DNA of 64,000 bases from Paenibacillus sp. 32352 (GTDB lineage: Bacteria > Bacillota > Bacilli > Paenibacillales > NBRC-103111), in the NCBI RefSeq assembly GCF_002042965.1, contig NZ_MZNT01000008.1, forward strand, positions 1 to 64,000, in the 5' to 3' direction. Below, one piece after another: positions 36,910 through 46,177 of the stretch. The translations under genes were made by a program, and so were the position numbers. How positions within the stretch are numbered: position 1 is the stretch's first letter; each line of letters begins with the position of its first letter. Below the pieces are notes generated by a model, which did no database searches, had not been told where the DNA came from, and saw nothing but the letters and a program-made list of their open reading frames with translations.

Positions 36910-39900
36910 ATGAAGCGACAGAAAGCCAAATGGATGTCATGGGTCCTCATGCTCTGCATGATGGTCACCATGATGCAGCCGCTCACTTTGAAGGCCAACG
37001 CGGCCACGAGTGATACGAAGTGGGTAACGTTTAAGAATGATGAATTCGCGAGTGGGAATCAGTTGAATCTCTTCACCCGTAATGGCAATGCAGAAGCCGT
37101 CATTGACGATAAGAACAGAAATGTAATGCGTTTAACGGAACAAACGGGAAATGTGTTCGGTAGTATTTTCAACAAAAAGATGATCACATCAACCAATAAG
37201 TACTCCTTCAGCACGTTCTTTAAATTCCGATTGAATGCCAAGGCAAACAACAGCCCGGCTGACGGGATTACGTTTACTATTCAAGCCCAATCCAACGATG
37301 CAGGAAAAGAAGGGTCAGGCATTGGATATGGCGGGATTACACCGAGTTTTGCCGTGAAGTATGATACTTGGCAAAACACAGAGAGCGGCATTAAAGACCC
37401 GTCAAACAACTATATCGGATTGGCTGTAAATGGCGATATAAGAAACACTAATCCTGATTGGTATACTCCAGGAACTTATCTAAGTTCAAATAACATTAAT
37501 CTCTCAGATGGAAATGAATATTTTACTTGGATTGATTATGATGCAAGCAAGAAAAATGTAAAAGTATATATTAGCAATACTGAAACACGTCCAGAAGACC
37601 CTGTTCTAGATGCTGGCGATATCGATCTGGAGTCTATTTTCAGTGGCAAACCAGGTGTATACGCAGGCTTCACGGCTGCAACAGGCGGATCTATGGAAAC
37701 GCATGATATCCTGTCATGGTATTTTATAAACAAGTTGGATCCTATTGATACAACCAAATATCATTACAAACAAGCTCCAACGACAGTCAAAGTGAATGCA
37801 GTACCTACAGGTGAGCCTGGAAAATATAACGTTACCGCAACCATGTATGACGTAGATGGTAAGCCTGTACCTGATGCTCCGCTTACCTTCAAAACCTCTC
37901 AAGGGGACGTGCCTGCGCAAGCGGATAACAACGGTCAAGCAAGTATTGTAGTAGACTTCGGAAGCAATCCTCCTAGCGACATTACGGCGATTGCTGTCGG
38001 CGGTGCTTACGCAACCGTGAAAATTCCTCCTGCACCGACGAACCTTGCTACGGGAACGACGGCTCAAACGGCGAACACGCTGAAGTGGAGTACGGTAACC
38101 GGCGCAACTTACTACAACGTATATAAAGACGGTGTTTTGCTTGCGACGAATGTTACAGGAGCTACTTATAATGTAACAGGGCTTACACCAGGAGAATTCG
38201 CAACATTTACCGTTACTGCTGTAACGAATAACGCGGAAGGCATTGCTGAATCTCTTCCTTCCAACAGCGTAACGCTGCCTATTCCAGTGGGGGTTGCTAT
38301 CGATACCCCTCAATATACACTGCCGGTAGGCTCTACACATCAAACGGTAGTTTCCACCGTCTATTCTGACGGAAGCAAGACAGATGTAACGAATCAATCC
38401 ACCTTTACTTCGACAAACAAAACTGTCGCAACGGTAGGACCGGACGGGCTGGTTACAGCGATCGGAGCAGGAACTACAGTTATCGAAGCCGTATATAACG
38501 GTAAGAAGGTTCAAGCAACCGTTACGGTACCTATTGCTGCACCGACTGGAGTTGCTACCAAGGACGTAACCTCCACCGAAGCGACGATTGTATGGAATGC
38601 GGTCCCGGGAGCGCAAACCTACAACATCTACGATAACGGCAAATTAATTGCATCCGGCATCACGGATACTCAGTATAAAGCAATCGGATTGACGCCTGGA
38701 TCAGAGCACAAATTTACCGTGAGTGCGGTTAGCAATGGCATCGAATCCAAGCCATCCGGCGAATCGGGCGCAACGACAACAACCTTGCGTGATCTGCTCG
38801 TGGATCCGGCAAATGCTATTCTCGTAACAGGAACAACTAAACAAACCAAAGCAAGCGCAGTGTATCTGGATGAGAGCGTTAAGGATGTAACGAAGCAAGC
38901 AACGTACAGCTCCTCGAATCCGGCTGTTGCTACAGTGGATGCTAATGGCTTGATTACAGCCAAAGCTCCGGGAACAACGACTATTACGGTTACCTTTGAC
39001 GGCAAGACGACAACTCAAACGATTGTGGTACAAGATCAGGCTCCTGCATTCAACCTGACCTTCAGCACTTCGCCTGAGACTGTTGTAGCCGACGGCAACA
39101 CCAAGGTGACATTGAACGCCAAAGCAACTTCTCCAAACGGCGAGCCTGTTGCCGGAGTACCGGTTACATTCCATTTTGGCAATGGCTCTACTGGCGATAT
39201 TACAGTAATGACGAATGATCAAGGTATAGCTTCTGCGGAATATACAGTGCCGGCTCTGCAAGGCATTATCCCTGTTAGCGAAGTTATTACCGCAACGGCA
39301 ACCGACGCGAAGTCCGGATTGTCTCAACAGCAAAGCGTTAATATGACGTATATGCCTGCTGCCGTAACCGGGTTCGTTATGGACCAAGTGACAGGCAAGC
39401 CTGCTGCCGGAGCAACCGTTGCAGTAACAGCTGATTTTGACGGCGACGGCGTTATCGATTTTAACTCGACAGTAACGACAGGACCGGACGGTTCTTATGT
39501 CATCCCTGTTCCTCGTGGTGACTTCACGTACACGATGAATATCGAGACACCGGTGCAAATCGGCAACCAAACCGTCACTCTGAAGCAAACACAAACAGCA
39601 GTTGTAGGTCTATTAAGCGGCGTTGGTCAAAAGGTTGACTCTGCAAACAAAATCAGCGGTGTATTGTTCGTCGCGTCTTCCGGATCGAATTCGCAGCCGA
39701 CCGTAGGCAGCCTGTTCGGAAACGGAAATGTAAGCGTGCTGGTAGAAGGCTTGAACGGCAATTCCTTTAAGACTACACTTCCGCTAAATGCAGAAGGTAA
39801 TTTCGAATTGGCCGACATACCACAAGGCGAATATAAAATTACGTACCAAATTAAAGCACCGAACGGAACATTATTAGCCGGACCATCGACAACAGTGAAA

Positions 39901-41376
39901 GTAAACAAGAACGGGGAATTGGGCGTTGTCTATTCCTTGATCGACCCATTCGGTGTTGTTACTGATGCGTACACAGGACAAATTCTTGAAGGGGTCACCG
40001 TGAAGCTGTACTGGGCGGATACAGAGCTGAACACGCGACTAGGCCGTACGGCGCATACCGAAGTCAGCTTGCCGGAACTGCCAAATTTTGCACCGAATAA
40101 AAACCATAACCCGCAAATAACGGATGCATTCGGACAGTATGCCTGGATGGTTTATCCGGATGGAGATTACTACATTGTTGCTTCTAAACCTGGTTATATC
40201 AATTACAACACTTTGGATGCCAAACCGAACGTAGAGGCAGCTAATGGCTCAACCAGCTATATCAAAGACGGCATCATCCATGTAGGAAAAGATGTCATTG
40301 GCTTGGATTTCGCTATGCGCAGAATTCCTTCTTCGGATCGCCGTAGCTCCGGAGGCGGCGGCTCCAGCTACGTGCCACCGGTTACACAACCATCCTTAAA
40401 CCTGACGGTTGACAAAAACATGGTCAAGGAAGGCGAACAATCTACGGTTACGATCGACTATAAAAACCCTACTACTTCTTCGATGAACGGCGTAATCACC
40501 TTTAACATCCCTAAAGGGGCAGAAGTGGTGAGTGCTGGCGGTGGTACGGTTAACGGCGACAAGATCACATGGAACATCTCCGATTTGGCTGCCGGACAAG
40601 ACGGAAGCTTCAAGGTAGTATTGAAATGGGGTCTTCTGACAGCGGCTGACGCAGAGTTCGACCTTTCCGGTCAATTTGCAGTGAACGGAACAACCGATGT
40701 AAAAGCAGATTCCGCAGTGAAGGTGAAAGTATTCTCCGACCGCTTCGGTGATCTTAAGCACCAACGTTATATTCTCGGTTACCCAGATGGCAAATTCCAT
40801 CCGGACAACACGCTGACACGCGCAGAGCTGGCAGCTATCGTTGCGAGATTAACGGAAAATGTGAACGTGAATGACGCTTTGGCTTATAACGATGTTCAAG
40901 AGAGCCACTGGGCGGCTAACTACATCAAGATTGCTACGAAGCATGGTTACTTCAGCGGCTTCGAAGACGGAAGCTTCCGTCCGGAAGCTCAGGTGTCCCG
41001 CGGAGAGCTGGCGTCCGTTATGGCTCGCTTCCTGAAATTAAGTGCTGCGTCGCCGACGGAGTATCACTTCCAGGATACAGAAGGCCACTGGGCTGCTAAT
41101 GCTATTGAGCAATTGTACCGCGGTAAATTCCTTGCAGGCTATCAAGACGGTTCGTTCAAACCGAACGACAGCATCCGCAGGGTTGAAGCGGTAACGATGA
41201 TTAACCGTATGTTGTACCGCGGTCCTCTCCAAGGTACCGAGGTTGTATTCCCGGATGTTCCGGAAAGCCATTGGGGCTTTGGTGACGTGCAGGAAGCAAC
41301 GATTTCCCACGAATCCACCCGCAATCAGAACGGAAGCGAAGCTTGGAAGAGCAAGCTTGCAGATGATGTGCAATAA
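36910..41376 (+). CDS. SLH-anchored surface protein with L-type lectin and Ig-like domains
   Basis: 1,488 residues. Signal peptide to ~32 (ANAA). L-type lectin-like domain ~36-275 with the DGITFTIQAQ strand and SFAVKYDTWQN. Then an invasin-type Ig domain, alternating fibronectin-III (TGATYYNVYKDG) and Big_2 (NPAVATVDANGLITAKAPGTT) units, another invasin-type unit, carboxypeptidase-like domains (GKPAAGATVAVTADFDGDG), a Gly/Ser linker near residue 1145, a CARDB/DUF11-type domain and three SLH domains (~1275-1450). The first SLH is the short GYPDG type. About 38 residues follow the SLH part. RBS AAAGGAG. Driven by a SARP-type promoter, so probably a biofilm or adhesion protein. Confidence 0.92.
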   Translation: MKRQKAKWMSWVLMLCMMVTMMQPLTLKANAATSDTKWVTFKNDEFASGNQLNLFTRNGNAEAVIDDKNRNVMRLTEQTGNVFGSIFNKKMITSTNKYSFSTFFKFRLNAKANNSPADGITFTIQAQSNDAGKEGSGIGYGGITPSFAVKYDTWQNTESGIKDPSNNYIGLAVNGDIRNTNPDWYTPGTYLSSNNINLSDGNEYFTWIDYDASKKNVKVYISNTETRPEDPVLDAGDIDLESIFSGKPGVYAGFTAATGGSMETHDILSWYFINKLDPIDTTKYHYKQAPTTVKVNAVPTGEPGKYNVTATMYDVDGKPVPDAPLTFKTSQGDVPAQADNNGQASIVVDFGSNPPSDITAIAVGGAYATVKIPPAPTNLATGTTAQTANTLKWSTVTGATYYNVYKDGVLLATNVTGATYNVTGLTPGEFATFTVTAVTNNAEGIAESLPSNSVTLPIPVGVAIDTPQYTLPVGSTHQTVVSTVYSDGSKTDVTNQSTFTSTNKTVATVGPDGLVTAIGAGTTVIEAVYNGKKVQATVTVPIAAPTGVATKDVTSTEATIVWNAVPGAQTYNIYDNGKLIASGITDTQYKAIGLTPGSEHKFTVSAVSNGIESKPSGESGATTTTLRDLLVDPANAILVTGTTKQTKASAVYLDESVKDVTKQATYSSSNPAVATVDANGLITAKAPGTTTITVTFDGKTTTQTIVVQDQAPAFNLTFSTSPETVVADGNTKVTLNAKATSPNGEPVAGVPVTFHFGNGSTGDITVMTNDQGIASAEYTVPALQGIIPVSEVITATATDAKSGLSQQQSVNMTYMPAAVTGFVMDQVTGKPAAGATVAVTADFDGDGVIDFNSTVTTGPDGSYVIPVPRGDFTYTMNIETPVQIGNQTVTLKQTQTAVVGLLSGVGQKVDSANKISGVLFVASSGSNSQPTVGSLFGNGNVSVLVEGLNGNSFKTTLPLNAEGNFELADIPQGEYKITYQIKAPNGTLLAGPSTTVKVNKNGELGVVYSLIDPFGVVTDAYTGQILEGVTVKLYWADTELNTRLGRTAHTEVSLPELPNFAPNKNHNPQITDAFGQYAWMVYPDGDYYIVASKPGYINYNTLDAKPNVEAANGSTSYIKDGIIHVGKDVIGLDFAMRRIPSSDRRSSGGGGSSYVPPVTQPSLNLTVDKNMVKEGEQSTVTIDYKNPTTSSMNGVITFNIPKGAEVVSAGGGTVNGDKITWNISDLAAGQDGSFKVVLKWGLLTAADAEFDLSGQFAVNGTTDVKADSAVKVKVFSDRFGDLKHQRYILGYPDGKFHPDNTLTRAELAAIVARLTENVNVNDALAYNDVQESHWAANYIKIATKHGYFSGFEDGSFRPEAQVSRGELASVMARFLKLSAASPTEYHFQDTEGHWAANAIEQLYRGKFLAGYQDGSFKPNDSIRRVEAVTMINRMLYRGPLQGTEVVFPDVPESHWGFGDVQEATISHESTRNQNGSEAWKSKLADDVQ

Positions 41377-41389
41377 AGAAACAACAAGA

Positions 41390-41422
41390 AACCGGTCATG
41401 CGCTGCATGGCCGGTTTTTTGG
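41390..41422. terminator. Bidirectional terminator
   Basis: AACCGG(T/C)CATG...CATGGCCGGTT hairpin with TTTT on the plus side and a T-rich tail on the minus side, between two convergent genes. Confidence 0.75.
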
Positions 41423-41447
41423 GCTTTCCTTCATTTTATGACGTTAA

Positions 41448-43481
41448 CTATATAGGAGGAATGGTCTGCTGATAATCAGGGGATTCCTTCGATTTCAGCC
41501 ATGCTTCCATCTCATCACGTGCCATCGGCTTGCTGTAATAATAGCCCTGCATCACTTTGCAGCCTAATTGCTGAAGCAGCTCCAGATGCTCCTTATTCTC
41601 GACACCTTCGGCGATGACATCCAATTGCAGGCTCTCGGCCATCAATACGATGGCATGAATAATAGCTCGCTTGCTTGGATTATGCAGGTCCAAGGTGAAC
41701 AGCCGGTCCAGCTTCAGGGCATCGATAGGGATTTGATCCAGCAGCCCGATAGACGAGTAACCCGTTCCGAAGTCATCCATGGATACTTTGACGCCGAGTG
41801 CGCGGATCGAGCTAAGCTGCCGTACAATGTCCTTGACATCGTAGAGAACCATGGACTCTGTAATCTCCAGCTCGAGCAAGGTGGGGGAGATGCCGGTTTT
41901 GGATAATACGGATTGTACGATGTCCAGCAAGCTGTCGCTTTTAAACAATCGTATGGAGAGATTGACGGAGAGCGGCTGGCGCAGCCCTTTTTGCTGAAGT
42001 CTCATGCATTGCTCGCAGGCCTCCTCCAGTACCCATCGCGTCAACGGGATGATCAACCCGGTCTCCTCGGCGATAGGGATGAACTCTGTCGGAGCAATGA
42101 CACCGAGCCGCGGGTGGTTCCAACGAAGCAGCGCTTCAAAGCCATAGGGCCGATTCGTCATCACATTCCATTTGGGCTGATATTCAACGAAAAATTGCTG
42201 ATGATCCAAAGCTCTGCGCAGATCCTTCTCCAGCTCCATTCGGCGCAGGGCAGCCGTTCCAGCTTCCTCGCTGTAGACAAAATATTGATTTTTGCCGAGG
42301 CCCTTGGCCTTGTACATGGCCGTATCGGCTTTTTTCAATAAAACCGAGCGGTCCGTTGGTTCGATACAACCGATGCTGATCCCTACGCTTGCCGTAATGT
42401 ACAGCTCGTTGTTATCGAGATAGTAGGGCTGCTTGATCTTGTGCAAAATCTGATCGGCGAGCCGCTCGCACAGCTCTTGCTGACAGTCGCGGATAATAAT
42501 GAGAAATTCGTCTCCGCCCATTCGGAACACCTGTTGTGTGCTCGTAATGAAAGGCCGCAGCCGGTTTCCCATTTCCTTAATAAGCATATCTCCAATGTGA
42601 TGTCCTAGCGTATCGTTGATGACCTTGAACTGATCCAGATCGAGAAACAAGACCCCCAGGGAATCCTCATCCCGGTACGTATCGAAGAAACGGTTCATTT
42701 CATTACGGTTGGGCAATCCGGTAATCGCATCGGTGTAAGCCAGCTTCTCCAGCACATGGCGGTCAAAAAGCACGGCCCCCCAGGAGATCGTTAAAATGAT
42801 AAGGACGGTAAAAGTGACTCCTGCAAGCAGCAGAGGGTCCATCATATTCAGATCTTCATTGACGAATGCCGGATGGGAAACATCCCGGAATACGGCCGCC
42901 TTCATCCCTGTATAATGCATGCCGCAAACAGCGAATCCCATGATCAGGGCAGACAGCCACTTAATCGATCGGGAAGCCGGCAGATTTCGGGAACGAAGCA
43001 GCAGTACCAAGGCGATATAAGATCCCGCCAAAGCGACCAAAGCGGACAAGATCCAATAGAATTGGTCGTATTCCAGCTGAAGCGGCATTTGCATGGCCGC
43101 CATTCCGGTATAATGCATACAAATGATACCGCTTCCCATAAAAAAACCGCCTACGGCGATCTTGTTCCTGCTCCTATTTTTAGGTATGGTAGTATAGAAG
43201 GCAATTAATGAGGCCGCGATGCTGGACGCCATGGATACAAGAGTCCACAGGGCATCGTAATGGACCGGAACGTGAAGGTGAAACGACAGCATTCCGACAA
43301 AATGCATGGACCAAATACCGCTGCCCATCACAAAGGAGCCTGCAAATAACCAGAAATGATGGATAGTTCCTTTGGACAGCGAGATTTTGGATGCAATATT
43401 TAAAGCCGCATACGAGGTCAGTATCGCAATGACAACGGAAAGCGATGCGATATAATAATTATAGGATCCTTCGATGGGCAT
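41448..43481 (-). CDS. MHYT-GGDEF-EAL membrane protein
   Basis: 677 residues from ATG 43481, chosen because AAGGAG lies ten bases before it; an ATG further upstream (43559) lacks support. Seven membrane helices (~1-245) with three MHYT motifs (MHFVGM, MHYTGM, MHYTGM), a proposed copper or gas sensor. GGDEF ~255-420 has an intact GGDEF near residue 322 but no RxxD I-site. EAL ~430-670 has FEALLRW, ELEITES, DDFGTGYSS, KLDR and AEGVEN, so the phosphodiesterase side also looks intact. It could make or break c-di-GMP. It has a SARP-type promoter and is divergent from a receiver-BTAD gene. Confidence 0.94.
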   Translation of the reverse strand: MPIEGSYNYYIASLSVVIAILTSYAALNIASKISLSKGTIHHFWLFAGSFVMGSGIWSMHFVGMLSFHLHVPVHYDALWTLVSMASSIAASLIAFYTTIPKNRSRNKIAVGGFFMGSGIICMHYTGMAAMQMPLQLEYDQFYWILSALVALAGSYIALVLLLRSRNLPASRSIKWLSALIMGFAVCGMHYTGMKAAVFRDVSHPAFVNEDLNMMDPLLLAGVTFTVLIILTISWGAVLFDRHVLEKLAYTDAITGLPNRNEMNRFFDTYRDEDSLGVLFLDLDQFKVINDTLGHHIGDMLIKEMGNRLRPFITSTQQVFRMGGDEFLIIIRDCQQELCERLADQILHKIKQPYYLDNNELYITASVGISIGCIEPTDRSVLLKKADTAMYKAKGLGKNQYFVYSEEAGTAALRRMELEKDLRRALDHQQFFVEYQPKWNVMTNRPYGFEALLRWNHPRLGVIAPTEFIPIAEETGLIIPLTRWVLEEACEQCMRLQQKGLRQPLSVNLSIRLFKSDSLLDIVQSVLSKTGISPTLLELEITESMVLYDVKDIVRQLSSIRALGVKVSMDDFGTGYSSIGLLDQIPIDALKLDRLFTLDLHNPSKRAIIHAIVLMAESLQLDVIAEGVENKEHLELLQQLGCKVMQGYYYSKPMARDEMEAWLKSKESPDYQQTIPPI

Positions 43482-43591
43482 AGATGAACCACTCCTTATG
43501 TGCGATAGAGGCCTTAGATGACATGGAGAGGGAGATAATGGATGAGCGAATGTATCCAAACATCCTGAAGCCTATTTACTATTAAAATGGT

Positions 43592-43626
43592 ATTGTATCG
43601 CAGTACACTAAACAATTTCTGAACAA
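43592..43626 (-). promoter_or_regulatory. SARP-type promoter of the MHYT-GGDEF-EAL gene
   Basis: On the minus strand TTGTTCAG, AAA, TTGTTTAG (11-base period; plus-strand 43626-43608), ten bases, TACAAT at 43597-43592. It lies between the divergent MHYT and receiver-BTAD genes. Confidence 0.75.
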
Positions 43627-43723
43627 TTTCCGGACACAAGGGCATTTCGTTGAAGCAGATGATATATACGACATCACGGATAAGTAAATGGAATGGGCTC
43701 CGCAGAAGGGTAAGGGGATAACG

Positions 43724-44884
43724 ATGAAGGCTATTCTGGTGGATGATGAACGTCTTGCTTTGATGCAGCTGAACAAGCTGCTGGGGGATATGTCGGGAAT
43801 CGAAGTGATCGGCAGTTATATGGAGCCGAATCAAGCTATAGAGGCGGTTGGAGCATTGCGGCCTGATGTGGTGTTCCTGGACATTAATATGCCGGAGATC
43901 TACGGCCTGCGGGCCGCTGAACTGATGCAGGAGGTCTGTCCTGCGGTCGAAATTGTATTCGTAACCGCGTATGACGAATATGCGGTTCAGGCCTTCGAGC
44001 TGAATGCGCTGGATTACGTCATGAAGCCTATACAGAGGGATCGATTGGCCCGTACGGTTCAACGGCTTCAGCAATCCGTAGAGGCCGTCCGTAAGCTGGA
44101 GGAAGAGCCGCTCCAGAACAGCTCCGTACTTATCCGTTGTCTGCAGACGATGCAAATCGAATTCCCCGGCAAGGAGCCGATTGCCTTGAAATGGCGTACC
44201 GCCAAGGCGCAAGAATTGTTCGCCTATTTATTCCACCACAGAGGGCAGTTGGTCCGCAAGGGGGAGCTGTTCGAGATGCTCTGGCCCGACTTTGAGATGG
44301 AGAAGGCCAAGACGCATCTGTATACGACGATTTATCAAGTACGGCAAGACTTGAAGCGAATGGGAGCGGACATTGAAATCCGCAGCTTAAGCATCAAGGA
44401 AGGGTACATGCTGGATGCTTCCCGGATACGTATCGATGTGGAGGAATGGGAGCAAGCCATCCGAGCGGCAGGAGCCGTGAACGAACAAAATTGGCAGGAG
44501 CATCAGCGGTTCTTCGAAATGTACACGGGAGACTATATGGCCGATTTCGATTATTTGTGGGCCGAGAACGAGCGGCAGCGTCTGCGGACGCTTTGGCTTC
44601 AGCAGGCGATGCTGCTGGCCGATTATTTTGCCCGCCAGGGGAAGATTACTGATGCAATGATGGTATATCACCGGATGCAGAGGCAATACCCGTATTACGA
44701 AGAATGCTACTTTGCCCTGATGCAGCTGTACGGCCTCTTGAAGGAACGTACGGCGGTTGAAGAGCAGTACAAGCGTCTTGTCTCGGTGCTGGAGGAGCTG
44801 GATGTAGCTCCGAACGAGAATATTGTGACATGGTACGAGCAGTGGAAGGGCTCAGGCCCCGGTTTGGCACAGTCCGCCCCATAG
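43724..44884 (+). CDS. Receiver-BTAD (SARP-like) response regulator (second copy)
   Basis: 386 residues from ATG 43724 (AAGGGG upstream; ATG 43688 lacks an RBS). Receiver ~1-120 with DDERLALMQL, Asp in FLDINMPEIYG and Lys in MKPIQRDRL. Winged helix ~150-235 (AQELFAYLFHHRGQLVRKGELFEMLWPDF). BTAD ~240-380 with tetratricopeptide-like helices. It is co-linear with the protein at 26574-27716. Being divergent from the MHYT gene and its repeat promoter, it is the best candidate for the protein that reads TTGTTCAG/TTGTTTAG (inference). No histidine kinase is adjacent. Confidence 0.9.
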   Translation: MKAILVDDERLALMQLNKLLGDMSGIEVIGSYMEPNQAIEAVGALRPDVVFLDINMPEIYGLRAAELMQEVCPAVEIVFVTAYDEYAVQAFELNALDYVMKPIQRDRLARTVQRLQQSVEAVRKLEEEPLQNSSVLIRCLQTMQIEFPGKEPIALKWRTAKAQELFAYLFHHRGQLVRKGELFEMLWPDFEMEKAKTHLYTTIYQVRQDLKRMGADIEIRSLSIKEGYMLDASRIRIDVEEWEQAIRAAGAVNEQNWQEHQRFFEMYTGDYMADFDYLWAENERQRLRTLWLQQAMLLADYFARQGKITDAMMVYHRMQRQYPYYEECYFALMQLYGLLKERTAVEEQYKRLVSVLEELDVAPNENIVTWYEQWKGSGPGLAQSAP

Positions 44885-44896
44885 CAAGAAGTTTAC

Positions 44897-44934
44897 AAGC
44901 AGCTCCTGTCGAAGGGGGCTGTATTTTTTTGTAT
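44897..44934 (+). terminator. Terminator of the second receiver-BTAD gene
   Basis: CAGCTCC / GGGGCTG stem with one G-U and a short loop, then TATTTTTTT. Confidence 0.7.
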
Positions 44935-44974
44935 ATGTAGGCAAGTTACTCCATATTGTTGAGGGAACGCCCAA

Positions 44975-44986
44975 GGAAACGTTTCC
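44975..44986. promoter_or_regulatory. 12-base palindrome GGAAACGTTTCC
   Basis: Perfect palindrome with the central CG of LacI/CcpA-type operators, about 80 bases before the SARP-type promoter of the second cheY. Its match to cre is incomplete. Confidence 0.3.
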
Positions 44987-45053
44987 GCTCATGCAACCAC
45001 AGAAGGCCTTTCTTCCCGGAAAACCAAGCTCCTTAGCCCTGTCCTGACCCCTC

Positions 45054-45088
45054 CTGTTCATTTTTTGTTCAGAGCGGTTTGGTTAAAT
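45054..45088 (+). promoter_or_regulatory. SARP-type promoter of the second cheY gene
   Basis: CTGTTCAT at 45054-45061, TTT, TTGTTCAG at 45065-45072, ten bases, TTAAAT at 45083-45088. The spacing is identical to the other four sites; the -10 and the first 8-mer are weaker. Confidence 0.55.
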
Positions 45089-45120
45089 TAGAAGCAATGG
45101 TCAAAAAGGAGGATAATGAC

Positions 45121-45480
45121 ATGACAGCAGTTATGGTGGTAGATGATACGGCATTTATGAGAATGGTGATGCGTGGCATGCTGGAGGAGATGGGGATGAA
45201 TGTCGTGGCGGAAGCGCGCAATGGCAAGGAGGCTGTGGACCTGTACGATAAGGTCCTGCCTGATCTCGTGACCATGGATATTACGATGCCTGAGATGGAC
45301 GGTATAGATGCGCTAAAGCATATCAAGGGAAGGCATCCCCAGGCGAAGATTGTGATGTGTTCGGCCATGGGGCAAAGGGACATGGTGCTAGAAGCGATCC
45401 GCAGCGGAGCCGCAGATTTCGTCGTGAAGCCGGTCCAAAAAGACCGACTTCAGGAAGCCGTTGCCAAAATATTGGCATAG
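45121..45480 (+). CDS. CheY-like single-domain response regulator (second copy)
   Basis: 119 residues; AAGGAGG nine bases before ATG 45121. DD at residues 8-9 (VVDDTAFMR), phospho-acceptor Asp in TMDITMPEMDG, Lys in VKPVQKDR. Nearly superimposable on the receiver at 8124-8486, including the whole TMDITMPEMDGI stretch and MCSAMGQ. It lies upstream of a small zinc-ribbon protein. Likely partners are a flagellar switch or an HD-GYP protein. Confidence 0.92.
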   Translation: MTAVMVVDDTAFMRMVMRGMLEEMGMNVVAEARNGKEAVDLYDKVLPDLVTMDITMPEMDGIDALKHIKGRHPQAKIVMCSAMGQRDMVLEAIRSGAADFVVKPVQKDRLQEAVAKILA

Positions 45481-45540
45481 CTTCTTACTATATAAAGCCG
45501 GAAGCAAGTCTTCTGGATTATTCGATTCGGGGTGAAGTAC

Positions 45541-45918
45541 ATGTTGGAAGAAAAGCTCAGCAATCCCGACTCTATACATGCTGCCGTATTCGTGGATGGG
45601 ATAAGGGCGGCCCTGAAGGAAGACCCGTTATTCTTTGTTTTCAAATACCATCTTTCCTTGATTCGCGACATGACGGAAGGATTGGACGAGAACATCACCG
45701 ACGAGCTTATCACAGAGAGCGTGGCCATTATGCGGGAGGCTTGTCTTGACAGCCTGCAGTGCCCAAAATGCAGGACAGCTTTCCGATTCCGCCATTGCCG
45801 AAACCCATGCCCTTCGGGCAGGACGATCCATATCATAGAATTAAGCTGTGCAGGCTGCCGCGATGTATATACGTTAGCGGAGGACAGGGAGCGAGTGTCC
45901 TATCTAAGAGGAACATGA
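45541..45918 (+). CDS. Small protein with a C-terminal zinc ribbon
   Basis: 125 residues (ATG 45541; GTG 45532 is possible). The N-terminal ~75 residues are helical and acidic. The C-terminal part has CPKC near residue 74 and CAGC near residue 107, four cysteines spaced like a zinc ribbon, plus a further Cys pair (CRNPC). No family recognised. It follows cheY by 60 bases and could be its target or a chaperone for it; this is inference from position only. Confidence 0.65.
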   Translation: MLEEKLSNPDSIHAAVFVDGIRAALKEDPLFFVFKYHLSLIRDMTEGLDENITDELITESVAIMREACLDSLQCPKCRTAFRFRHCRNPCPSGRTIHIIELSCAGCRDVYTLAEDRERVSYLRGT

Positions 45919-46177
45919 CATTTGACTAAAAGCATTGTAAGACGCATCTGAAAAGCTGAACCCGCCGTATTCAATAGACTCCGTCCATTCTTCGAACCGG
46001 ATTTCTCCTGAATATACTTTCCTACTGGTAGTTCTTCCGCTCAAGCTTCTTCTCTCTCAGGCTCTATCCCAACTTTTTTTTTCAAAACGAAATAAGATTC
46101 TCTCTTTCCTATGACATGATATACTAGAGAGGTAGGATTTTCCTCTTTTTATAGCATAGGGAAGGGATGGGTCCAGC

